Assembly (NCBI GenBank): GCA_033032865.1
Contig: JAWHQI010000005.1
Span: forward strand, 10,130,001-10,194,000
Direction: 5' to 3'
From: Dactylorhiza incarnata
Lineage: Eukaryota; Streptophyta; Magnoliopsida; Asparagales; Orchidaceae
DNA: 64,000 nt
Shown here piece after piece: positions 54,773-64,000 of the stretch. How positions within the stretch are numbered: position 1 is the stretch's first letter; every line of letters starts with the position of its first letter. Under the pieces are notes generated by a model that had not been told where the DNA came from, made no database searches, and saw only the letters and a program-made list of their open reading frames with translations. Position numbers and translations under genes: made by a program.

Positions 54773-55390
54773 CTACTTCCGATCATCATAACCCACGAAG
54801 ACTAGCTTCCTTGCTTTCGCATCTAGCTTCATCTGAAGCGCATGTGGAACGTGCACATAGCAGGTGGAACCAAACACATGAAGGTGTGCCACGCTTGGCT
54901 TTTCCTTGAACATCAATTCATGCAGGGTCTTCATATTGATGGGACTAAGAGGCATTCGGTTGATGACGTAGGCAGCACAAGACATTCCCTCCGCCCAGAA
55001 GGACTTTGGAATACTCTTGGCATGCAGCCAACACTTGCAGGTCTCTATCAGATGACGGATATTTCGCTCTGCAACTCCGTTTTTCCGTGGAGTATGCGCA
55101 CAAGTAAGCTCCCTCCGGATGCCTGCGTTCCTGCAAAAAGTAGAGAACTCACCAGAGGTGAACTCCCCTCCGTTGTTAGTTCTCAGCTTCTTAACCCGCA
55201 GGCCAAACTGACCCTCCACAAGCTCCTTGAACTCCACGAACTTGGCAAACGCCTCCGCCTTCTCCTTCAAGAAATATACCCAGACATATCTGGTGTAATC
55301 ATCGATCAGCACCAACATATATCTGCTACCTCCGAGGCTTGGGGTAGCAGTCGGTCCCATCAAGTCACCGTGGATGCACTCCAACGGCAC
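54773..55390 (-). pseudogene. Copia E pol: integrase core
   Basis: The 205-codon frame contains HGDLMGP (first Asp), LVLIDDYTRYVWVYFLKEK, LRTNNGGEF, and KNGVAERNIRHLIE (Glu). Functional copies read LRTDNGGEF, so the second catalytic Asp is replaced by Asn and this integrase should be dead. It ends with VFVGYDDRK. Confidence 0.88.
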
Positions 55391-55676
55391 ACTACACCTT
55401 GTCTGCGACTTGTCAAACGGTAGTCGATGAAACTTGCCAAACTAACAACCCGCGCACACATGACCGTCTCCGTAGGAAGATAGACTAGGCAGGCCCTTGA
55501 CCAGACCTTTCACCGCCATAGCTTTAATCTTGTCCATCCCTACATGCCCCAACCTCTCGTGCCATATGACAGCACTATCATTCGTCTGCATCTCGTCAAC
55601 ATAAGAACTTGTCGATAAAACGAACAAGTCTTTAGCTCTCCTCCCCACATGAACGACCTCCACCTTCATTACTTCA
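55391..55676 (-). pseudogene. Copia E pol: GAG-pre-integrase zinc region, truncated
   Basis: The frame at 55442-55669 holds WHERLGHVGMDKIKAMAVKG and HVCAGC, the HHCC finger preceding integrase. A TAG follows where a CAG codon is expected (C-Q-FGKFHR). Coding homology ends at about 55676, where element G-type sequence begins. The protease, gag and 5' LTR of E are absent. Confidence 0.85.
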
Positions 55677-55681
55677 ATATA

Positions 55682-55732
55682 TGCCTATTTTTACAAATTT
55701 CGGGACGAAAGTATTTATAAGGAGGGGAGGGT
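55682..55732 (+). other. Remnant of a second G-family internal 3' end upstream of the first G LTR
   Basis: This 51-bp stretch (TTTTTACAAATTTCGGGACGAAA...AAGGAGGGGAGGG) matches 62722-62772 with very few differences. That sequence is the PPT region normally found only before the 3' LTR. Its presence before the 5' LTR means the LTR at 55733 once served as the 3' LTR of another copy. Confidence 0.8.
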
Positions 55733-57879
55733 TGTAAGACCTCAAATCAGAAAGTTGGATTTCTGGAATCCAGCGCTATCGCCGGCGATAGCGGCTATCG
55801 CCTGGCGATAGCGTTCTGTTGAGAAGGTTTCTGTCGAGAGGCTGTCGCACGGCGGTAAGTCTAACGCTGGCGACACCGTGACACGTGTCACGCACTGTTC
55901 AATGCAGTGGCGTTGACTGGTCGGAGTCGGTTCTTTAGAGCTATCGCCAGGCGATAGCGCTACCGCCCGGCGACAGCTCCAAAATGTACTTTGCGGCAGA
56001 AATCGTGGGCATTGATGGCACTTGGACTTTTGGGGCTGGTTTTGGGTTGATTGGCTCGGGAGCTGGCATAGGGTGGCCGAAACTCACTTGAAACCCATTA
56101 TTCATTAAGGGTTTTGTTTTGGGAGAGAGGGAGAGCTCCAAAGTTATGATGAATAGGGTTTCTCAACCCTAGGGCTTGGATTTGGTGGAGCTACACTCAT
56201 CGGAATGCCTCAACATTGGTGGCTACGCGTAGAGGAGGGCCAGACGCTCCTTTCCATCCATGCCAAAAGTCAAGCCAAGGCCTCGAAGCGACTTCTAAGG
56301 GTAACGATCTTTTATACTCTCTTTTGGACATGTGTTAGTCCATTTCTGTGCATATTTGAGGTCCCTACCCAAAAGGGTGAGGTCATGACCTCCGACGGGT
56401 GGATTCGTGTTATCCCCGTCAAATCTTGCATACATGTAGAGTCCATGCGTGGAATGGACGTAGGCGCGCTGTGTGAAGCCCATCCGAGATGGTTCGTCCG
56501 GGTTGGTGATGCTTTTTGATATTATGCGTGTCGGGGAAGTATCCGTGTTGATATCCTGCTTCGTAGGACTAGAGGGTGCTACTGCATGCGCAGCAATGCC
56601 TGGGGGTGTGCCCCAGGGAGTACCTGAAGTTAGAAGCATAAATGGAGATTCTGTTCACTATCGCCTAGCGTTAGCGTTATCGCCGGGCGGTAGCTCCCAG
56701 ACTTGGTTCTGGTGATTTTGTGCGTTCTGAGGCAGTGGGAGTGCTACTGCATGTGCAGCAATGCATGGGGGTGTGCCCTGGGAAGCACCCAAAGCTAGAA
56801 GCCAAAATGGGGTTTCTGTGCGCTATCGCCAGGCGTTAGCGTTAACGCTGGCGACAGCTCCCAGACTGAGTTCTGGTGATGTTGTTGTGCCCACCTGTTG
56901 AGAGGACCTGAGGCCTGTGTGCCCGACCTGTGAGAGTGTCCTGGTGGATGACTTAGTGGCCCATAGAGCCGGCTAATTGAGAATACCTGGGCTGAGGGGA
57001 CGCCATACCCTCTTTTCGTGTTGTACAACGAGAGCTGTGAACAACGGGCATTTGGCGAACTTGAAACCGCACCATTGCAGCACCTGATAAGTGAGCCTCG
57101 TACAACATGTCGGGAAGCAATGGGAAAGAGTCTTCGGACTACGGGATGTTCACAATTAAAGCACCGGAGAGCCCTGGTATTCGGGCCACCGACTTTAGCC
57201 TCGAAGGGCAAAGACATCAAGAGTGGATGGTGGTGGAAGGCGGAGTACACCAAAGAGTGCCTGAGAGCACGAGACGTGGAGGCCATTCCCACGTTTTTGA
57301 TTGATGCATATGTATGAGTTGTTGTGGTCCGTGTCAGCCGCTTCATTCTGTTATATATATATATGCTGTGATGCTCTTGCAGGGACAGGAAACTGCCACC
57401 CCCTCGAAGGGGTGGAGTCGTTATAATTTGGTCAGCCGTAGCTGACCGTTGCCCTGTTTTGCCACCGTTTTTGGTGGGCTTGTTGTACAGGTGCTAGACC
57501 GAGCGGGAACATAGTGGGCTCATAGCGGGCTGAAGCCCCTGCGCTGCTGCGGCCCTTGAAGGCCATTTTGATGTCCTCTTGTTTTTCATGTATGGCCGGC
57601 CTGCACGTCGATGTTGGTAATTTGTAAGGCCGTCGTGCCTAAATTTTGTTGTATAAAACATTTCATTCCAAGTAATAGAAGTGGACATACCCGGGTTCGG
57701 GTTTTGGGGTTTATCTTGTCTCTTTTCAGCTTCCGCATAGAATGCTCTGAGTTAGGCTTCGTTGTATAACATCGTTCGATATTTCAATTAAGTGACGTTC
57801 CCGTTTGTTTTGTAGTATATGGCGTGGGGCCCCGGCCGGACCTTCTGTTATATGCTCCCGAACGGATGGGGGTGTTACA
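55733..57879 (+). mobile_element. 5' LTR of G
   Basis: 2147 bp, TGTAAGACC...GGTGTTACA. It contains palindromic CTATCGCC/GGCGATAG clusters at 55774-55812, 55940-55975, 56656-56695 and 56821-56863. The last two each follow a near-duplicate ~100-bp phrase (GCTACTGCATGCGCAGCAATGCCTGGGGGTGTGCCC). A (TA)n tract lies at 57351-57364. The frames inside do not look like real proteins. Confidence 0.9.
55774..55812 (+). repeat. CGCTATCGCCGGCGATAGCG palindrome and one 20-bp unit
   Basis: A perfect 20-base palindrome at 55774-55793 is followed by a single unit GGCTATCGCCTGGCGATAGC (55793-55812), a hairpin with a one-base loop. The second LTR has four such units. Confidence 0.92.
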
Positions 57880-57882
57880 AAT

Positions 57883-57892
57883 TGGTATCAGC
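57883..57892 (+). other. PBS of G (tRNA-Met type)
   Basis: TGGTATCAGC, three bases after the LTR end, matches the initiator tRNA-Met site TGGTATCAGAGC in its first nine bases. Confidence 0.8.
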
Positions 57893-58209
57893 TTCTAGGG
57901 TTCCGTGTCCTTCTAAGGAATTCGTGGACGAATTCTTTTAAGGGGTGGTGAGCACGTGTGTGTGCTACCATCGAGACGTAAAATAAACCCAAAAATGTCC
58001 ACTTAGGAATGAAATGTAACAACAAACCAACAATTATTGCATGATTTTGGAACCTGAGTGTTCCTTTTGTTGTTAGTTGCGACTGTGTTGTCGCCTAACT
58101 TTGTGATGCACTCGTGTAGGGCACTCGAAGTGCAGCGGGACCGTCGCGTCCCCGTGACGTGGTTGTGAGTAGCGGGTCTGCTGAGGCTCCTACACCTCCG
58201 TCTGCTGAG
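57893..58209 (+). other. Leader of G
   Basis: Untranslated sequence between the PBS and the first gag ATG at about 58210. No other feature seen. Confidence 0.5.
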
Positions 58210-59223
58210 ATGGTTCGGCGAGTTACAGAAGCCGTTCTAGCTGCGTTGAATGGCCAGCCTCGAGGGCAAGGTTAACCACCGGTGCAGGAAGTGGCCCCAG
58301 AGCCACTAAGAGTGGAGGAAGTCCCCGTGAGGCGTGCTGCTGAGAAACAGCTGAAGCACTTCCTGGGATTTTGACCTCCTCCGCTTACCGGGGTTGAATC
58401 CCCAGCTGAGGCCGAGGACTGGCTGTCGCATATGGAGTGAATTCTGACAGCGACACAGTCGGATGAAGCGCAGAAAGTGACCTTCGCTACTTTCTTGTTG
58501 GAAAAGGAAGTCAGGCGGTGGTGGAATAAGGTAGAGAAGCGCCAGTTTGCGGGAAGGCGACTGGTTGATGTGCCGATGGAAGAGTTCTCGAGAATCTTCC
58601 TGGCAAGGTATGTGCCTCCGTCGCAGCAGATCGCGATGGAGAACCAGTTCCTGGATCTGACGAGGGTGATAGACTGGTTGATGACTACCTGTATGAGTTC
58701 ACCCGCCTCGGGCGTTACGCTGGAACTTATTTCGATGACGAGGGGAGAAGGGTGAATAGGTTCTATGGAGGCTTGCGTAGTGAGTTGCGGTACCTTCTGA
58801 CAGGGCCGTTGACGCAGGGTTTCATGACCCTCGTTAGTTCAGCCCGAGCGCTTGAGCAGGACATGCTCAGGGTGAAGGGCAAGGTGGATGTGGTCGAGGC
58901 AGTGTCGGAGGGCAAGGCGCCGAGTGCGGCGAAGTTGCGGAGGTTGAATCGCTGGAAGAAGGCTCGATTTTCTGGGTCAGCTCCCTGTGCTTCGGGTGCG
59001 TCATCTGGACGTGGCCCTCTTATTTGTTTTACTTGTGGCAAGCCTGGCCATTTCTCTCGGGATTGCCGCAGTGGGCTTCCAAGGTCATAGAAGAAGGCTG
59101 GGCCATCTTATTCTGAGAAGGGGAAGGCGGTTGAGTCCACTGCCTCTCGTATGGCTCCCCCGCAGCCCAGAGTCTTCAATCTTGGTCAGCAGGAGGCTAT
59201 CCAAGCGAAGGACGTCATGACAG
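58210..59223 (+). pseudogene. Gag of G (broken)
   Basis: The frame starts MVRRVTEAVLAALNGQPRGQG. Capsid phrases are AEDWLSHME, VTFATFLLEKEVRRWWNKV, RYVPPSQQIAMENQFLDLTR, then after a frameshift (~58670-58750) NRFYGGLRSELRYLLTGPL and ARALEQDML. The CCHC knuckle CFTCGKPGHFSRDC lies near 59026-59067. Stops at 58273, 58371, 58438 and 59088 correspond to CAA, CGA, CGA and CAG codons in the expected sequence. After 59088 the same frame continues as KKAGPSYSEKGKAV...AIQAKDVMTG up to the donor-like site. Confidence 0.88.
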
Positions 59224-59299
59224 GTATAATTTAAGATACAGTCCTTACTGTTTTATATACCTATTTTAGTGTTCATGCTAACCTTGTTTGGCGGCGTAG
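59224..59299 (+). other. Intron-like segment between Gag and protease in G
   Basis: 76 bp from CAG|GTATAA to GGCGTAG|GC, with branch-like TGCTAAC at 59276-59282, 17 bases before the acceptor AG. Removal joins KDVMTG to [13 protein letters not shown] in phase, so gag and protease become one frame. With it retained, the gag frame meets an early stop. Confidence 0.7.
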
Positions 59300-59790
59300 G
59301 CTTTGTAAATGTTGTAGGCGTTCCTGCGAGAGCGCTTTTCGTTACTGGAGCTTCGCATTCCTTATCGTCGGACTTCGTCCAACGTATTGGTGCGCCATCG
59401 ATTGCTTCTGCAGATGGACTGGAGGTCCTACTGCCGAATGGATATTCGATGCGTGTGGAGAGGAGTTGGTGCTTGAAGGTTCTAGTTGGAAGCCAGGAGT
59501 ATGACCTGAAAGCATCGTTACTCCCCCTAGTTGAGTTCGATGTAATCTTCGGCATGGACTGGCTGTCAGAGCAACGTGCGTGCATCGATTGCACCACCAA
59601 GGAGGTGAGGTTTGGGCAGTGTGCCGATCGTGAGACGGTCTTTGCGGGCATGCGTGGATCGAGCAAGATGCTGATGTCTGCTCTCCAGGTGTCCAAGGCA
59701 GTGCATCAGGGAGCAGAGTTATTCTTTGCTCTAGTGGAGGCTTCAACGCCGAGGCCCAGCTTAGTGGATGTTCTTGTAGTTTCAGAGTTC
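59300..59790 (+). pseudogene. Protease of G
   Basis: The frame continues into RT (open 59269-60303). The active site reads [14 protein letters not shown] where functional copies have LFDTGASHSF, so the catalytic Asp is replaced by Val. Downstream, [19 protein letters not shown] and [14 protein letters not shown] are typical for gypsy proteases and the RT lead-in. Confidence 0.9.
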
Positions 59791-61120
59791 CCTGATGTGT
59801 TCCCGAGCGATCTCCCCGGCGCTCCACCGCAGCGGGAGATAGATTTCACGATTGAGTTGGGGCCAGGCGCTAAGCCTGTGGCCCGCTCGCGGTATTGTAT
59901 GGCTCTCAAGGAGTTGGCAGAGTTGAAGTTGCAGCTGCAGGAGCTGCTTGAGCAAGGCTACGTGCGTCCGAGTTCCTCACCTTGGAGTGCACCGGTTCTC
60001 TTTGTCAAAAAGAAGGACGGTAGCCTGCGGCTTTGCATCGATTATCAAGAGCTGAACAAGCTGACCGAGAAGAATAAGTATCCTCTTCCGAGGATAGACA
60101 CCTTGTTCGACCAGCTCGTTGGTTCGACAGTATACTCGAAGCTGGACTTGAAGTCCGGCTACTATCAGGTGCGGATCAGGGAGTGCGACATCCCGAAGAC
60201 TGCCTTCAGTACAAGGTACGGGCAGTATGAGTTCACCGTAATCCCGGTTGGGCTGTCTAATACGCCTTCGGTGTTCATGGACTTGATGCACCAGACTTTC
60301 TGAGAGTACCTCGACCGGTTTGTGATCGTCTTCCTTGACGACATACTGGTCTACTCTCAGTCCGAGGAGTAGCACGGTGATCACCTGCGAGTAGTCTTGG
60401 AGGTTCTGAGGAGGAACCAACTGTATGCCAAGTTCTCGAAGTGCGAGTTCTGGCTACCTTCTGTGGCGTTCTTAGGCCATATGGTTAGTGGTGCGGGTGT
60501 GGCGGTAGATCCGGCGAAGGTTGCGGCCATCAGGGAGTGGTCTGTTCTTTCTACTATAGCGGAGGTCCGTAGCTTTCTCTGGCTGGCCGGCTATTACAGG
60601 CGCTTCGTGGAGAACTTCTCACGGATCGCGCTGCCTCTTACGACGCTGACACGGAAGATGCAGGAGTTTATTTGGACGCCCGCGTGTGCGCAGGCTTTCG
60701 AGGAGTTGAAGTGGCGGCTTACCACGGCTCCGATCTTATGTTTGCCTTGTGGCACGGAGGGCTATGAGATCTACACCGACGCTTCTGGGAGTGGCCTTGG
60801 CTGTGTTCTGCAGCAGCATGGCAAGGTAGTAGCGTATGGCTCTCGCCAGCTGAAGGTGCACGAGCGGAACTATCCGGTCCACGACTTAGAGTTGGCGGCC
60901 GTGATATTTGCCCTGAAGCTTTGGCGGCATATGTGTATGGCGTGAGGATCGACATCTTCACGGACCATAAGAGCCTGAAGTACCTTCTGACGCAGAAGGG
61001 GCTGAATATGCGACAGCAGAGGTGGATGGAGTTCCTTGGGGACTACACCTTCGAAATTCATTACACTCCCGGGAAGGGGAATGTTGTCGCAGATGCACTC
61101 AGTCGCAGGGCTCCAGCGTA
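59791..61120 (+). pseudogene. RT and RNase H of G
   Basis: RT phrases: [82 protein letters not shown] at 60301 (expected CGA, in F-R-EYLDRF) precedes the intact active site FLDDILVYS. A TAG at 60370 (CAG position) follows. RNase H phrases: [49 protein letters not shown], and after a frameshift near 60942 [15 protein letters not shown], ending VADALSRR at 61109. Confidence 0.92.
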
Positions 61121-62440
61121 GGCCAACTGGATTCAGATGCATGATGAGCACCTGATACGTGATCTGGAGGCCTTGGATATTTCTTGCGTGGAGAAGCGGA
61201 GCAGTGGCGGTGCCTGTTTGAGTTGGACTGAGGTGCAGTACGACCTTGCAGTTAGAGTCCGCCAGGCTTTAGAACTCGATCCGAGTTTAAAGCGCTACGC
61301 GGAGGAGGCTGGTGGTGGCCCGGATGCCCAGTTTCAGGTGCGTGATGGGTTGCTGTGGAGAGGCGACCGTTTGTGCGTCCCCAAGGTGGGTGAGCTGCGC
61401 GATGAGTTGATGTACAAGGCGCATCATAGCAGGTATTCAGTTCATCCGGGGAGCACGAAGATGTACAAGGACATGAAGGTCCTTTTCTGGTGGCCGGGTA
61501 TGAAGAGGGACATCGCTCACTACATGGCCAAGTGCCACACTTGTGCGCTAGTGAAGGCGGAATGTCAGAAGCCCGGTGGCTTTTTGAAGTCATTACCGGT
61601 TCCGGAGTGGAAATTTGATGACGTTTCCATGGATTTCGTGCATGGGCTGCCGAGATCGCAGCGCGGGAACGAAGTCATCTGGGTAGTCGTAGACCGGCTG
61701 ACGAAGGTGGCACACTTTATCCCCAACCGGAGGGATGACTCGGTGGAGAAGTTGGCGAAGCTGTATGTTGATACAGTAGTACGACTGCATGGTGTGCCCC
61801 GTAGCATCGTCAGTGATCGAGATGGACGCTTTACTTCGAGCGACTGGAGGCTAGTCAAGCGTCTATTGGGTACGAATATGCAGTTTAGCACGACCTTTCA
61901 TCCTCAGACGGATGGCCAAACTGAGCGTACCAATAGGACGATGGAGGACATGCTCCGGATGTGCGTCCTGGATTTCGGCAAGGGGTAGGAAGATTACCTC
62001 TTTCTTGTTGAGTTCGCGTACAACAACAACTACCAGGTGAGTATTCAAATGGCGCCTTTCGAGGCCCTCTATGGCAGGAAGTGCCGCACTCCCTTAGCTT
62101 GGACGGAAACGGGCGAGACGAATCTCTTCAAGAGGAAACACGTCGAAGAGGCGATTTCGATGGTACGTATGATCCGGGAGAGGCTTTTGGTTGCGCAGGA
62201 TAGGAAGGCGAAGTACTATAATGCGAATCACCGCGACGTCCAGTTCGTCGTTGGCGATTGGTTTACTTAAAAATCAGGCCGTTCAAGGGTGTATCCAGGA
62301 TTCGACGCTTGAAAAAGCTGAGTCTGAGATACCTTGGACCGTTTGAGATCATCGAGCGCGTCGGCGAGGCGGCTTATAGGCTTGCACTATCGGCAGAACT
62401 GAGCGGGCTACACGATGTATTCCACATCTCCGTGTTGTAG
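61121..62440 (+). pseudogene. Integrase of G
   Basis: The 283-codon frame 61137-61988 contains the HHCC finger (HHSRYSVHPGSTKMY, CHTCALVKAE) and the core with DFVHGLPRSQRGNEVIWVVVDRLTKVAHFIP (first Asp), VSDRDGRFTS (second Asp) and TDGQTERTNRTMEDMLRMC (Glu). The DDE triad is intact. A TAG at 61986 stands where TGG is expected. The frame then continues with EFAYNNNYQVSIQMAPFEALYGRKCRTPL, and a one-base loss near 62258 shifts to MVYLKIRPFKGVSRIRRLKKLS and LHDVFHISVL. Confidence 0.92.
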
Positions 62441-62668
62441 AAGGCAGTGCAAGAGCCTACGCAGGTGGTCGCGGCAGATCAGGTGCCCGTGGATAGTGAA
62501 CTTAAGACGACGGTCAGGCCCTTTAGCATCGAGGATGCTGAGGTGCGTCAGTTGCGGAACAGGGCGATCCATATGGTAAAGGTCCGTTGGGACAACTGCG
62601 GTCGCGAGGAACTCTCATGGGAGCGTGACCGGACCATGATGGAGGAGTTCCCCGAGCTGTTTCGGTGA
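62441..62668 (+). pseudogene. Chromodomain-like C-terminus of G
   Basis: After a TAG at 62438 (CAG position) comes a 73-codon frame, FSIEDAEVRQLRNRAIHMVKVRWDN...EELSWERDRTMMEEFPELFR. It corresponds to the degenerate chromodomain tail of Tekay-type chromoviruses (VKV-W, E-W-E, FP-LF). It lacks some aromatic cage residues of classical chromodomains, as usual in this group. The TGA at 62666 is the natural pol end. Confidence 0.75.
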
Positions 62669-62772
62669 CGTTGATCTCTCTTTTTCCCCTTTATGTAAAG
62701 ACCTTTTTGGATATATATATATGCCTGTTTTTACAAATTTCGGGACGAAATTTTTTATAAGGAGGGGAGGGT
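62669..62772 (+). other. 3' UTR and PPT of G
   Basis: A (TA)n tract at 62709-62721 is followed by ACAAATTTCGGGACGAAATT and AAGGAGGGGAGGG directly before the LTR. The TTTCGGGACGAAATT phrase is characteristic of chromovirus 3' ends. Confidence 0.85.
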
Positions 62773-64000
62773 TGTAAGACCTCAAATCAGAAAGTTGGAT
62801 TTCTGGAATCCAGCGCTATCGCCGGCGATAGCGGCTATCGCCTGGCGATAGCGGCTATCGCCTGGCGATAGCGGCTATCGCCTGGCGATAGCGGCTATCG
62901 CCTGGCGATAGCATTCTGTTGAGAAGGTTTCTGTCGAGAGGCTGTCGCGCGGCGGTAAGTCTAACGCTGGCGACACCGTGACACGTGTCATGCACTGTTC
63001 AATGCAGTGGCGTTGACTGGTCGGAGTCGGTTCTTTAGAGCTATCGCCAGGCGATAGCGCTACCGCCCGGCGAAAGCTCCAAAATGTACTTTGCGGCAGA
63101 AATCGTGGGCATTGATGGCACTTGGACTTTTGGGGCTGGTTTTGGGTTGATTGGCTCGGGAGCTGGCATAGGGTGGCCGAAACTCACTTGAAACCCATTA
63201 TTCATTAAGGGTTTTGTTTTGGGAGAGAGGGAGAGCTCCAAAGTGATGATGAATAGGGTTTCTCAACCCTAGGGCTTGGATTTGGTGGAGCTACACTCAT
63301 CGGAATGCCTCAACGTTGGTGGCTACGCGTAGAGGAGGTCCAGACGCTCCTTTCCATCCATGCCAAAAGTCAAGCCAAGGCCTCGAAGCGACGTCTAAGG
63401 GTAACGATCTTTTCTACTCTCTTTTGGACATGTGTTAGTCCATTTCCGTGCATATTTGAGGTCCCTACCCAAAAAGGGTGAGGTCATGACCTCCGACGGG
63501 TGGATTCGTGTTATCCCCGTCAAATCTTGCATACATGTAGAGTCCATGCGTGGAATGGACGTAGGCGCGCTGTGTGAAGCCCATCCGAGACGGTTCGTCT
63601 GGCTTGGTGATGCTTTTTGATATTATGCGTGCCGGGGAAGACTCCGTGTTGATATCCTGCTTCGTAGGACTAGAGGGTGCTACTGCATGCGCAGCAATGC
63701 CTGGGGGTGTGCCCCGGGGAGCACCCGAAGTTAGAAGCAGAAATGGAGGTTCTGTTCACTGTCACCTGGCTTTAGCGTTATCGCCGGGCGGTAGCTCCCA
63801 GACTTGGTTCTGTTGATTTTGTGTGCTCTGAGGCAGTGGGAGTGTTACTGCATGTGCAGCAATGCCTGAGGGTGTGCCCTGGGAAGCAACCACAGCTAGA
63901 AGCCAAAATGGGGTTTCTGTGCGCTATCGCCAGGCGTTAGCGTTAACGCCGGTGACAGCTACCAGACTGAGTTTTGGTGATGTTGTTGTGCCCACCTGTT
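62773..64000 (+). mobile_element. 3' LTR of G (partial)
   Basis: The first 1228 bp of the LTR, collinear with 55733-56910. It differs mainly by four instead of one copy of the 20-bp palindromic unit and scattered substitutions. It runs off the window. Confidence 0.92.
62814..62912 (+). repeat. Expanded array of the 20-bp palindromic unit
   Basis: The palindrome CGCTATCGCCGGCGATAGCG (62814-62833) is followed by four exact head-to-tail copies of GGCTATCGCCTGGCGATAGC (62833-62852, -62872, -62892, -62912). Confidence 0.95.

Larger units (their letters stand above)
55733..64000 (+). mobile_element. Gypsy element G (chromovirus-like), 3' LTR cut by window end
   Basis: The structure is LTR 55733-57879, PBS, gag, intron-like segment, protease, RT-RNase H, integrase with a chromodomain-like tail, PPT, second LTR from 62773. 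The two LTRs show about nine substitutions in the first ~650 aligned bases (counted by eye) plus a repeat-number difference, so it is young. The coding region nevertheless contains many stops and frameshifts. Confidence 0.92.

Noticed and set aside
56205..57346. Host-like proteins in the G LTR (104, 114 and 183 codons)
   Set aside because: Frames overlap on both strands within a 2.1-kb LTR, contain palindromic motif translations, and have no recognisable domain.
1..64000. tRNA or rRNA genes and captured host exons
   Set aside because: Only tRNA-complementary primer sites were found (18860, 21524, 24718, 32924, 57883). No cloverleaf or exon-like coding outside element ORFs was recognised by eye; a tRNA scan would settle this.

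Overview
The window is intergenic, repeat-dominated nuclear DNA of a flowering plant. It holds only LTR retrotransposons and fragments of them. I found no host gene, rRNA, tRNA gene or CRISPR array. The plant assignment rests on the element types: Sirevirus-type Ty1/copia with an extra ORF3, Athila- and Tat-type Ty3/gypsy primed by tRNA-Asp, and gypsy elements with a chromovirus-like pol end primed by tRNA-Met. I cannot name the species. Clade names rest on recognised protein motifs and primer sites, not on a database search.

Layout: (1) 1-4861, 3' end and LTR of a Sirevirus-like copia (element A, + strand). (2) 4862-8662, a mosaic of LTR pieces: a copia E-family LTR fragment, a Tat-like LTR fragment, then the 3' LTR and 3' end of Tat-like element C (- strand). 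(3) 8663-20064, a nearly complete Sirevirus (element D, - strand) with gag, pol and a long ORF3, inserted in C. (4) 20065-23104, the 5' part of C with a zinc-knuckle ORF, PBS and 5' LTR; C has no visible pol. (5) 23105-24363, an LTR remnant (X). (6) 24364-49924, an Athila-like element B (+), split inside RT by complete gypsy element F (27864-42785, 5-kb LTRs, TSD TAAGG/TTAGG) and inside the integrase by a solo LTR (44156-45692, TSD CCCGC/CCTGC). (7) 49925-51618, more LTR fragments. (8) 51619-55676, copia E (-), cut off inside the GAG-pre-integrase region. (9) 55682-64000, gypsy element G (+), whose second LTR runs off the window.

All elements are at least partly broken. Many premature stops look like C-to-T (or G-to-A) changes in CG/CHG contexts, as expected for methylated repeats. 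D and G look youngest, because their LTR pairs differ little.

Three observations stand out. First, each LTR family carries its own block of short CpG-rich palindromes in the U3 part of the LTR, usually just upstream of a TATA-like box. Examples are TCCCGTCGATCGACGGGA, GGTCACGGGCGTGACC, GACCGCGCGGTC and CGCTATCGCCGGCGATAGCG. Second, F and G both carry an intron-like GT...AG segment at the same codon between Gag and protease, and removing it joins the two frames. Third, an ~87-bp non-coding module is shared by the Athila leader, the Athila 3' region and the LTRs of F.
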